Positions 48,072 to 57,600 of a DNA stretch of 64,000 bases are shown here, one piece after another. The notes under the pieces are model-generated. The model did not search any database. It was not told the origin of the DNA and saw nothing but the letters and a program-made list of their open reading frames with translations. Location of the stretch: contig JARCOQ010000071.1 of NCBI GenBank assembly GCA_029207755.1, positions 62,001 to 126,000 of the forward strand. Direction: 5' to 3'. Position 1 is the first letter of the stretch, and each line of letters starts with the position of its first letter. The translations under genes and the position numbers were made by a program. Source of the DNA: Chamaea fasciata. Its lineage: Eukaryota > Chordata > Aves > Passeriformes > Sylviidae.

Positions 48072-48255
48072 GGATGATGGGAGTTGTAGGCGCGGGTAGA
48101 ACAGGGTTGAACGGCGCCGCGGAGCATCACGGGAGGTGAAGGCGCAGCTCCAATGGCTGTCGGCGGGGCGCGGGGCATGATGGGAGATGGAGTCACGGCT
48201 GGAGTAGCGCTCCGAGTGCGCCGCGGAGCATGCTGGGAGCTGTAGTCCCGGAAGT
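48072..48255 (+). promoter_or_regulatory. Periodic cluster of ZNF143 (SBS)-like motifs in a CpG island
   Basis: Four motifs of the form gcatgmtgggagntgtag occur at about 48072, 48124, 48175 and 48228, so one every 51-53 bases. The last, gcatgctgggagctgtagt, is closest to the consensus SBS element and is followed directly by an ETS site (cccggaagtg). The surroundings to about 48550 are CpG-rich. It looks like a TATA-less bidirectional promoter. No first exon is recognisable on either side. Confidence 0.55.
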
Positions 48256-48935
48256 GGCTCGAACGCGGCGTCTGGGGCTCCGGGAAGGCGCTTTGGGGAC
48301 ACTTTTGTGTCCGAGCCGCGATTTGAGGTCCTCGGGGGGAACGTGTACGGCTCGGGAGCACTTGCGGGGAGCTTGGGGAGCTGTCACCGAGCTCTCTAGG
48401 GCGCGGGGCGGGGCAGGAGTTTTTAGGCGCAGAACCGTGTTCCGAGGGGCTCCGAGGCCAGGGGGGATGATTGGAGATGAATCCCTGAAGTCGCTCTAAG
48501 GGGAATCTGTGGGGTCGGAGCGTTCAAGGGATCCGGGGACGCTTTGGGGGCGGGCGAATGGGCGCTGAGGGAACAGTTAGGGATCCTGGAGGGGCTGAGG
48601 GGCACTTGTTTAGTTCAACGTGGTTTTTTGCTCATGAAACCTACGTATTGTATTTAAGACTTAATATTCCATAGGTATGGGTTCCATAAGCGTAGATATC
48701 AATTAGCCTAAGTGCAAAACCTAATATTCCATGTAAGAATGATGTTCTCTACTGTTAAAAGCAAAATGAACCAAAACAAACAAAAAGGAGAGGGTTAACA
48801 ATTAATGAGAAAGGAACAGAAAAGGTTGTTATGCCACTGTAAACTTTCACTCTGAGTCTACATTTCAAATAATACAGGTGACCCATCTGAAGGAGGATTT
48901 CTCCTCAGGAGAAATGTCTTTCTAAAAGTTTCCTT

Positions 48936-49215
48936 TGTTGCCAGGAGCTGCCTCTGTGCCAGGAGCCTGGCCCAGCTCAGCAGCACAGAAACAGCACAAG
49001 GACTTGAATGACCCTCCCGTGGATTTGGTGTTTCCATTCAACTCTGTCCCTGAAAGAGTGTTCCAAAAACTTCTCAAGAGCTCAAAGGTAAATTAAAATA
49101 CTGAAGTTTTTTGCAGTTTTAATGGGACACACAGAGAGACCCAATGGAGAAAGTGTCCCCAGGTTCCATCACTGCAGGCACTGATGACAGGTGGGGACAG
49201 ACAAGGCAAAGGTGT
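48936..49215 (+). repeat. Diverged copy of outer palindrome-arm sequence
   Basis: The block gccaggagctgcctctgtgc with cccagctcagcagcacaga, the cttgaatgaccctc stretch and gagaaagtgtccccagg appear in the same order as at 25616-25900 (and inverted at 380-665). It lies 23 kb from the palindrome, so this is a dispersed repeat. The preceding 48600-48930 is AT-rich and unclassified. Confidence 0.75.
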
Positions 49216-49289
49216 CTCTGGTGCTGAGCAAACCTGGATGTGTTCCATGAATCCAAAAGGCCAAGGCCTGAGCCCCGGCCCCTGGCAAG

Positions 49290-49515
49290 GCAGGGATCTG
49301 TGGGGCAGGGATCTGTGGGTCAGGGCTCAGCCGTGGGTCACAGACCCGTGGGTCAGGGCTCAGCCGTGGGTCACAGATCCGTGGGTCAGGGCTCTGTGGG
49401 TCAGGGCTCTGTGGGTCCGGGCTCAGCCGTGGGTCACAGATCCGTGGGTCAGGGCTCTGTGGGTCAGGGCTCAGCCGTGGGTCACAGATCCGTGGGTCAG
49501 GGCTCAGCCGTGGGG
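49290..49515 (+). repeat. Minisatellite (gggtcagggctcagccgtgggtcacagatccgt units)
   Basis: The ~33 base unit, composed of gtgggtcagggctc, agccgtgggtcacag and atccgtgggtcag modules, recurs with a shorter gggtcagggctctgt variant interspersed. All three plus-strand frames are open through it because of the unit's composition. Confidence 0.85.
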
Positions 49516-49520
49516 CTCAC

Positions 49521-49587
49521 CGTGGCAGGGGTTGCTCAGGAGGTCACTCGGGGGGCGCCGGATCCTGTGGGGCGGCTCCAGCGGCTC
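49521..49587 (-). other. Candidate coding exon, unidentified gene
   Basis: A 67-base segment lies between a good acceptor (ctgccccacag) and a gtgagc donor. It encodes EPLEPPHRIRRPPSDLLSN and a few more residues. It begins in phase 0 and stands out as unique sequence amid simple repeats. I do not recognise the protein. It could pair with the candidate exon at 52557-52633. Confidence 0.3.
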
Positions 49588-49694
49588 CTGTGGGGCAGAG
49601 ACGGGGGCGGGACAATCTGTGGGGCAGGAGCCATCTGTGGGGCGGGGATGGGATCTGTGGGGCGGGGTTTGGGATTCGGGATCTATGGGGCAGA

Positions 49695-51290
49695 GCGGGG
49701 ATCCCTCAAAATTCCCACAAAAATCCCCAAATTTCCCAAAAACTCCAAATTTCCCCCCAAAAAAATTCCAATTTTTTTCCTCGAAAAAATTCCCAAAATT
49801 TTCCCCCATTTTTCCCATTTTTTTCCCAATTTTTCCCCATTTTTCCCAATTTTTTCCCAATTTTTCCCCATTTTTCCCAATTTTTTCCCAATTTTTCCCC
49901 ATTTTTATCAATTTTTCCCAATTTTTTTTAATATTCCGAAAGTTTCCCACAGAATCCTCAAAAAATTCCCCCAAAATTCCCCAAAATTTTCCACAAAAAT
50001 TCCCAAATCTTTCAAATCCCCCCAAATGTTCCCATTTTTTTTCCCAATTTTCCCAAATTTTGGGGGCTTTCCCCCAAATTTTCCCCAAAAATCCCCTTAA
50101 AAATGACCCCAAACCATCAAAAAATCCCAAAATTTTCCCGATTTTCCCCCAAAATCACCTAAAAATTCCCCCCAAAATCCCCAAATTCCCAATTTTCACC
50201 CCAAATCTCCCAAAATTTCCCCAAAATTCTCCCAGATTTTCCAAATCCTCCATTTTCCCCCCAGAATTCCCCTAAAAACGACCCCAAAAATCCCAAATTT
50301 CCCCCAAATTCTCGAATTTTCACCCCAAATTTCGGGTTTTTTCCCCCAAAACTTTCCAACCTCGAGGGCCACCAGTGGGCGCTCTGCAGGGAGAGAATTT
50401 GGCGGATTTTGGGAAAATTTGGGGGAATTTTGGAGAGTTTTGAAGGAATTTTGGGAGAATTTTGATGATTTGGGGTCATTTTGGGGCAAATTTGGGGGAA
50501 TTTTTTGGGAAATTTGGGAGAATTTGGGGGAAAATTTGGGTAATTTGGAAAAAATTGGGGGAATTTTGGGGATTTTGGGAAAATTCAGGGGATTTGGGGG
50601 GAAATTTTGGGGGATTTTGGGAGGAATTTGGGAAAAAATTTGGGACTTTTGGGGGGAAATTTGGTTTTTTTTTCTGGAAATTTTGGGGTTATTTGGGGGA
50701 ATTTTGGGAAAATTTGGGAATTTTAGGGGGAAATCCGGGGGATTCGGAGGAATTCAAAGAAGGAATGGTGAAATCCTGGGAATTTTTGGACCATTTTGGG
50801 TCATATCGGGGGAAATTTTGGGTGATTTGGGAGGGAAATTTTGGGAATTTGGGGGGATTTTTGCAGAAATTTTGGGATTTTTTTTAGATTTTGGTGAAAT
50901 TTGGGAGAATTTGGAGGATTTTTGAAAAAAATTTTGATAATTTTGGGGAATTTGGGGGGATTTTTGACAAAATTTTGGGAATTTTTTTTGGATTTTGGTA
51001 AAATTTGGGGAATTTTTGAGGAAATTTTGGGAATTTTTGTGGGCTGTTTTTGGGGGGAATTTCGGGAGAATTTTGGTCGATTTTGGGGGGATTTGGGGAC
51101 AATTTTGGGGGAGATATTTGTGGAATTTTGAAGAATTTTGGGGGATTTTTGAAGAAATTTTGGGAATATTTTGTGACTTTTGAGGAAATTTTGGGAATTT
51201 TTTTACATTTTGGGGAAATTTGAGGGGAATTTTGGGGATTTTTGGGGAAATTTGGGGCGGATTTTTTGGGGGGGAAATTCGGGACAATTT
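49695..51290. repeat. Two blocks of mirror-composition simple repeat with a strand switch at ~50345-50397
   Basis: From 49695 to 50345 the plus strand is C/T/A (variants of tttttcccaatttt). After about 50 bases of unique sequence it becomes G/T/A (variants of aattttgggggaattt) to 51290. The two halves are approximate reverse complements. Long ORFs across them translate as Phe/Pro/Asn or Gly/Phe/Trp repeats and are not genes. Confidence 0.85.
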
Positions 51291-51306
51291 TGGGGTCATT
51301 TGGGAC

Positions 51307-51740
51307 CTCGGTGTATCCCGTCATGCCCCACGCCGCTTTGCGCCTCGGTGTATCCCGTCATTCCCCGTGGTGCCCCTTTGCGCCTTGGTGTATCCCGTCA
51401 TGCCCTGCGGCGCCACTTTGCGCCTCGGTGTATCCCATCGTGCCCCGCGGTGCCGCTTTGCGCCTCGGTGTATCCCGTCATGCCCCGCACCGCTTTGCGC
51501 CTCGGTGTATCCCGTCATGCCCTGCGGCGGCGCTTTGCGCCTCGGTGTATCCCGTCATGCCCCGCGCCGCTTTGCGCCTCGGTGTATCCCGTCATGCCCT
51601 GCGGCACTCTGTGCCTCGGTGTATCCCGTCATTCCCTGAAGTGCCACTTTGCGCCTCGGTGTATCCCGTCATGCCCTGCGCCGCTCTGTGCCTCGGTGTA
51701 TCCCATCATTCCCCCGGCGCCGCTTTGCTCCTCGGTGTAC
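51307..51740 (+). repeat. Tandem array, 11-12 units of 37-40 bp
   Basis: The units begin cggtgtatcccgtcatgcc, continue with a variable gc-rich part, and end ctttgcgcct. No unit has a stop codon in any plus-strand frame, so three frames are open across the array without being coding. The last unit is cut off after cggtgta. In antisense the core is gcatgacgggatacacc, similar to the motif repeated at 48072-48246. Confidence 0.9.
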
Positions 51741-51741
51741 A

Positions 51742-52060
51742 ATTGACGTCACCCGCATTTATTTCGCCTCTCATTTGCATAAATTTACATAAGGCTGGCG
51801 CATCAGTGAGGTGGGTGGGGTCAGAGCCACGCCCAGGCCCCTCCCAGTACAAACCAGCAACTCCCAGTCCCTGTGGTAAGTGATGTAATTCGCGTTTATT
51901 TGTGCTCTCATTTACATAAATTTGCATATCGGTGCGGTGGGCGGGGTCAGAGCCGCGTTGGCCCCTCCCACTCCCTCCCAGTACAACCCAGTAACCCCCA
52001 GGCCCCGCCCAGTTTGTCCCGCCCTTGTCGCTCCATATAAGGGAAGGGGGCGTGGCCTGA
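51742..52060 (+). promoter_or_regulatory. Duplicated regulatory module: CRE, octamer and CArG motifs
   Basis: Two ~150 bp copies (51742-51878 and 51883-52005) each contain a tttatttnnnctctcatttncat block with an ATTTGCAT octamer (51773-51780 and 51920-51927) and a ggtcagagcc block. The first copy has a full CRE, TGACGTCA, at 51744; the second has a mutated one. A consensus CArG box CCATATAAGG is at 52033-52042, next to ggggcgtggc. The motifs are visible; promoter function is inferred. Confidence 0.45.
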
Positions 52061-52119
52061 CAAAGGGCGTAAGCGGTTCACCTGTGGGGGGAGGGGCAAA
52101 GGTTACACCAGGCCCAGAA

Positions 52120-52545
52120 ATCCCGAAACCAGTATAAACCAGTATAAACCAGTAACCCCCAAACCCACTCCCAGTTCATCCCAGTATAAACCAGTGACCC
52201 CAAACCCGCTCCCAGTTCATCCCAGTATAAACCAGTGACCCCCAAACCCACTCCCAGTTCATCCCAGTATAAACCAGTGACCCCAAACCCACTCCCAGTC
52301 CATCCCAGTATAAACCAGTGACACCAAACCCACTCCCAGTCCATCCCAGTATAAACCAGTGACCCCAAACCCACTCCCAGTTCATCCCAGTATAAACCAG
52401 TAACCCCCATCCCCACTCCCAGTTCATCCCAGTATAAACCAGTAACCCCCAAACCCACTCCCAGTTCATCCCAGTATAAACCAGTGACCCCAAACCCACT
52501 CCCAGTCCATCCCAGTATAAACCAGTGCCCCCCAGTCCCCGTCCC
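52120..52545 (+). repeat. Tandem array of ~42 bp units containing ccagtataaaccagt
   Basis: About ten units of ccagtataaaccagt, a variable gaccccaaacccactc part, and cccagttcatc. ORFs on the minus strand through it (Val-Tyr-Thr-Gly repeats) are repeat artefacts. Confidence 0.9.
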
Positions 52546-52556
52546 AGTGCCCTCAC

Positions 52557-52633
52557 CTGTCCGTACTGGTTTGAACTGGGATCTCTCGACGCTCGGCGGC
52601 CTTCAGGGAGCGGCTCAGGCCCAGGGCCCGGCG
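52557..52633 (-). other. Candidate coding exon between opposed repeat arrays
   Basis: A 77-base segment runs from a tatcccccag acceptor to a gtgagg donor. In one frame it reads RRALGLSRSLKAAERREIP. In another it ends in phase 0 and would join the exon at 49521-49587 without a stop. Its 3' third overlaps the actggtttgaactgg repeat family, which weakens the case. The protein is not recognised. Confidence 0.25.
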
Positions 52634-52870
52634 CTGGGGGATACTGGGAGTTACTGGTTTATACTGGTTTGTACTGGTTTGTACTGGGTTATACTGGTTT
52701 GTACTGGTTTGGGGGTTTTCCTTACTGGTTTGTACTGGGACAGGGTTTAGGGGTCACTGGGATGAAGTGGGATGAACTGGGAAGGGATTTGGGGTGACTG
52801 ATTTGTACTGGTTTGTACTGGTTTGGGGTTTTTCTTTACTGGTTTGTACTGGTTTGTACTGGGAGGGGGT
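52562..52870 (-). repeat. Inverted continuation of the ccagtataaaccagt family (actggtttgtactgg)
   Basis: The same family as 52120-52545 appears reverse complemented, as runs of actggtttatactgg and actggtttgtactgg. The strand flips within the ~75 bases of unique sequence at 52557-52633. Confidence 0.85.
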
Positions 52871-55800
52871 TTGGGGTTTTTTTGGGATTTTTGGGGAGAA
52901 TTTTGGGGATTTTGGGGCATCAAAAATCCCAATTTTCGGTCAGAATTTTGGGTGAATTCGGGGGATTTTGGGGCTTTAAAAATCCAAATTTTTAGTGGGA
53001 ATTTTGGGGTGAATTTGGGGGGTTTTGGGACTTCAAAAATTCCAATTTTTGGGTGAATTTTGGGGATTTTGGGGCTCCTAAAAATTCCAATTTTTAGTGG
53101 GAATTTTGGGGTCATTTTTGGGGATTTGGGGCCTCCAAAAATCTCAATTTTAGTGAGAATTTTGGGGGATTTTGGGTGGGAATTTTGGGGTGAATTTGGG
53201 TAATTTTGGGGCTTCAAAAATCCCATTTTTCAATCAGAATTTTGGGGTCATTTTTTGGGATTTTGGGGCTCTGAAATCCTGATTTTTGGGGCGAAAATTT
53301 GGGTCATTTTTTGGGATTTTGGGGCTCTGAAATCCCGATTTTTAATGGGAATTTTTGGGGTCATTTTTGGGGCATTTTGGGTGAATTTTGGGGGATTTTG
53401 GGGCTCTAAAAGTTCCAATTTTTAGTGGGAATTTTGGGGTGAATTTAGGGGATTTTGGGTGGAAGTTTTGGGGTGAATTTAGGGGATTTTGGGACTTTAA
53501 AAATTCCAATTTCTGGGTGAATTTTTGGGATTTTTGGGGCTCTAAAAATCGCAATTTTTAGTGGGAATTTTGGGGTTTTTTTGAGGGATTGTAGGTGGGA
53601 ATTTTGGGGGGAATTTTGGGGATTTTGGGGCTTTAAAAATTCCCACTTTCAGCAGGAAATTTTGGGGTGAATTTTGGGGATTTTTGGGGCTCTAAAAAAT
53701 CTCAGTTTTAGTGGGAAATTTGGGTGGGATTTTTGGGGTGAATTTAAGGGATTTTGGGGCTTAAAAAATCTTAGTTTTCAGTCGGGATTTTGGGGTCATT
53801 TTTTGGGATTTTGGGGCTCTGAAATCTCGATTTTTAGTGGGAATTTTTGGGGTCATTTTTGGGGCATTTTGGGTGAATTGTTGGGGATTTTGGGGCTCTG
53901 AAAATCCCAATTTTTAGTGGGAATTTTGGGTTTTAATGGGGGGATTTTGGGTGGGAATTTTGGGGTGAACTTGGGGGATTTTGGGGCTTCTAAAAATCCC
54001 ATTTTTCAGTCGGAATTTTGGGGTCATTTTTTGGGATTTGGGGGCTCTGAAATCCTGATTTTTAATGGGAATTTTTGGGGTCATTTTGGGGGCATTTTGG
54101 GTGACTTTTGGGGGATTTTGGGGCTCTAAATGTTCCAATTTTTAGTGGGGATTTTGGGGTTTTTTGGAGGGATTTGGGGGCTCTGAAAATCCCAATTTTT
54201 GAGGGAAATTTTGGGGTGAATTTTGGGGATTTGGGGGCTTTAAAAATCCAAATTTTTAGTGGGAATTTTTGGAGTAAATTTTTGGGATTTTGGGTGGAAA
54301 TTTTGGGGTGAATTTTGGGGATTTTGAGGCTTCAAAAATTCGAATTTTTGGGTGAATTTTTGGGATTCTTGGGGCTCTAAAAATCCCAATTTTGGGGGGG
54401 AATTTTGGGGTAAATTTGAGGGATTTTGAGGCTTAAAAAATTTCAGTTTTCAGTGGAAATTTTGGGGTCATTTTTTGGGATATTGGGTGGAAATTCTGGG
54501 GTGAATTTTTGGGATTTTTGGGGCTCTAAAAATCTCAATTTTGGAGGGGGAATTTTGGGGTGATTTTTGGCATTTTGGGTGGAAATTTTGGGGTGAATTT
54601 GGGGGATTTTGAGGCTTCTAAAAATCCCATTTTTCAGTCGGGATTTTCGGGTCATTTTCTGGGATTTTGGAGCTCTGAAATCCCGATTTTTAATGGGAAT
54701 TTTTGGGGTCGTTTTTTGGGCATTATGGGTGAGTTTTGGGGGATTTTGGGGCTCTAAAAGTTCCAATTTTTAGAGGGGATTTTGGGGTTTTTTGGGGGGA
54801 TTTGGGGTGGGAATTTTTGGGTGAATTTTTAGGGATTTTGGGGCTCTGAAAATCCCAATTTTTGAGGGAATTTTGGGGTAAATTTTGGGGGATTTAGGGG
54901 CTTTAAAAATCCAAATTTTTAGTGGGAATTTTGGAGTAAATTTTTGGAATTTTGGGTGGAAATTTTGGGGTGAATTTTGGGGATTTTGGGGCTTTAAAAA
55001 TTCCAATTTTGGGTGAATTTTTGGGACTTTTGGGGCTCTAAAAATCCCAATTTTTGGGGGGAATTTTGGGGTAAATTTGAGGGATTTTGAGGCTTAAAAA
55101 ATTTCAGTTTTCAGTGGAAATTTTGGGGTCATTTTTAGGGATTTTGGGTGGAAATTTTGGGGTGAATTTAGGGGATTTTTGGGCTTTAAAAATCTCAGTT
55201 TTGGGGGGGAATTTTGGAGTAAATTTTTGGGATTTTGGGTGGAAATTTTGGGGTGAATTTAGGGGATTTTTGGAGTAAATTTTTGGGATTTTGGGTGGAA
55301 ATTTTGGGGTGAATTTGGGGGATTTTGGGGCTGTAAAAATTCCAAATTTTTGGTGACTTTAGGCGATTTGGGGGCTTTAAAAATTCCAATTTTTTGTGGG
55401 AATTTTGGGGTTTTTTGAGGGATTTTAGGTGGGAATTTTGGGGTGAATTTGGGGGATTTGGGGGCTTTAAAAATCTCAGTTTTGGGGGTTGAATTTTTGG
55501 GATTTTGGGGCTTTAAAAATTCCCACTTTAAGCAGGAAATTTTGGAGTGAATTCTGGGGATTTTTGGGCTCTAAAAATTTCAATTTTAATGGGAATTTTG
55601 GGGGATTTTGGGTGGGAATTTTGGGGTGAATTTGGGGGATTTGGGGGCTTAAAAACATCTCAGTTTTCAGTCGGGATTTTGGGGTCATGTTCTGGGATTT
55701 TGGGGCTCTGAAATCCCGATTTTTCGTGGGAATCTTTGGGGTCATTTTTGGGGCATTTTGGGTGAATTTTGGGGGATTTTGGGGCTCTAAAAGTTCCTAT

Positions 55801-55972
55801 TTTTAGTGGGAATTTTGGGGTGATTTTTGGCATTTTGGGGGGAAATTTTGGGGTGAATTTTTAGGGATTTTGGGCTCTAAAAATCCCAATTTTTAGTGGG
55901 AATTTTGGGGTGAATTTTTGGGATTTTGGGTGGAAATTTTGGGGTGAATTTAGGGGATTTTGGGGCTTTAAA
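52870..55972 (+). repeat. 3.1 kb TTTTGGGG-rich satellite-like repeat
   Basis: Degenerate units of gattttggggctctaaaaat, cccaatttttagtggg and aattttggggtgaattt recur at periods of roughly 40-100 bases. The plus strand has dozens of G runs of four or more separated by short T/A loops. No gene is visible. The block ends abruptly at a solo LTR. Confidence 0.9.
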
Positions 55973-55976
55973 ATTT

Positions 55977-56497
55977 TGTCCTGGGTTGAAGTATATTCTA
56001 TCACCATCTTCATGAACTGTTGAAACCAGGTGAGGCAGTGCTCCCTGCCTCCTCCACTCTGGCTTATCTTCTGTTAATGGCCCATCAGCACCTTTGCTAC
56101 ACAGCTCACAGATAACCCCCTCCTGGACTACCTCCTGTTAATGGGCCCATCAGGCCTTATCACATGACTCACCATCCCATTGTGAGATGCTCCGCCCAGA
56201 GGGAGGAACCAAGCATTCCAGCCTGGATATAAGCTGAGACTCTGAACACCAGAGGGGCGCTTACCCACTGGATTCCCAGAGGACCCGAGCTACCAGACCT
56301 TTCTACAGGATCACTGCTTCAGGAAGACCACCTCATCTGGACTGCTTCCATCACTCCGCTCAGGTTGTATTCTGACTCTGTCAGTGGTCTTTTGTATTAT
56401 TGCATCTATTTTAGTTTACTTTCTTTCCTTTTTTTTTCCTATTAAATTGTATCTCTGACTTGGAGCCTCTCATTTGTTTTGCTTCCAAACCACTACA
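55977..56497 (+). mobile_element. Solo LTR, ~520 bp
   Basis: The element begins TGTCCTGGGTTG and ends CCACTACA. It contains a TATA-like ctggatataagctg at 56224, an ATTAAA at about 56443 and a following GT/T-rich region, so U3-R-U5 order is complete. No internal retroviral sequence is attached. I could not confirm a target-site duplication. It sits exactly at the border between the TTTTGGGG repeat and ordinary AT-rich DNA; 56500-57370 beyond it shows no gene. Confidence 0.75.
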
Positions 56498-57372
56498 AAT
56501 GGAGAAGAAAAAGCCCATTTTAGTTATTAATACAGTTGTTCACGTTCCATCACAATCAGAAGACAGCATAATTAACTATTAGCATATTATTTGAGAATCA
56601 AAGCTTCCAGCCAGAAAAACTGTCTGTCAAGAGATGTCAGTAAGCAGAGGCAGCCATAGTACGGAGACCACACAGTTCCTCGTGCCCACACGTTCCCAGT
56701 GCACGATGCAAGTAATCATCAAAAGCACAACTGAGACAGAATACAGTAATAGAAAGTTAACGACTTACACCATTTGCACCATAAGAATGCAGTAAGAGGA
56801 GGGAGCTCAGGCAAATAGAGTTACAAAGTAGGTTGAAAAGCAGCTCGTCTTACTAATCAGAACAGCATTGAGCGGTACGATGTGCAGAATTCAGAGACAA
56901 CGTAAGAAAAATATTATCTAGCAAATAATATATGCCTGTGGTTAAAGATCGAAATTATGACACCCATTCCTGGTTTTGCCAGCTCTCCTGTGAAATTGTG
57001 AGGAGGCTCCACTTCTCCATCATTAAAATGGGGATCACAGGAAGTTCTTGTTACTTGGAATGCTAAAGTTTACTTAAACTTTCAAATTCTACGTATAGGA
57101 TACTGCAGAAGGAGTGTTTTCAGTTTTATTTAAGTCTTGAATTTTAAGCACAGTGGAAATGAATGAAAACACAGTTAAGTTAAACTCTGGTGCTTATTTG
57201 TCCCTGGACCTTTTGGATAAAAGTCCCTCTGGACTAAAAATCTGAGGAAAACTAGTAACAGCAGGGAAAGTCAATTGCATTCATAAGTAGAAATGAAAGC
57301 TATGTAAGGTGAAGAAACTCGTGTGGCATGCGTCAATGGAACTAGTCCTAGTTATTAGTTACTAGTCGCGGC

Positions 57373-57600
57373 GAACAGGCGCTTTCTCGCTTCCCAGGCT
57401 AGGAGACGCACTTTCCGTGCTGCAGAAGCTTCTCTGCTTTTGGAGAGCTCAGAAACGGCACCTAGCACTGTTCTCAGCCTGCCTGCAGCGTTGAACCACT
57501 GACTGCACTTGGCGCAGAGAACAGGCGCTTTCTCGCTTCCCAGGCTAAGAGAAGCACTTTCCGTGCTGCAGAAGCTTCTCTGTTTGTGGAGAGAACCAGT
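57373..57600 (-). repeat. 146 bp tandem duplication at the PLAT breakpoint
   Basis: The block gaacaggcgctttctcgctt through cttctctg(c/t)tt is present at 57373 and again at 57519. The second copy runs directly into the PLAT kringle exon at about 57600. The minus strand has an open 85-codon frame through both copies, ending at 57355, with no recognised homology. Confidence 0.8.

Noticed and set aside
49184..50275. 363-codon ORF with Phe/Pro/Asn repeats
   Set aside because: Translation of simple C/T/A repeats; open only because of composition.
51307..51740. CRISPR-like array of ~38 bp units
   Set aside because: Units are directly adjacent with no separate spacer class; this is a minisatellite.
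51180..51883. Three overlapping ORFs of 139-213 codons with repeated CIPSCP-type units
   Set aside because: All three frames of the 37-40 bp array lack stops, so open length is not evidence of coding.
52078..52556. Minus-strand ORFs with Val-Tyr-Thr-Gly repeats
   Set aside because: These are direct translations of the ccagtataaaccagt array; there is no start context or homology.
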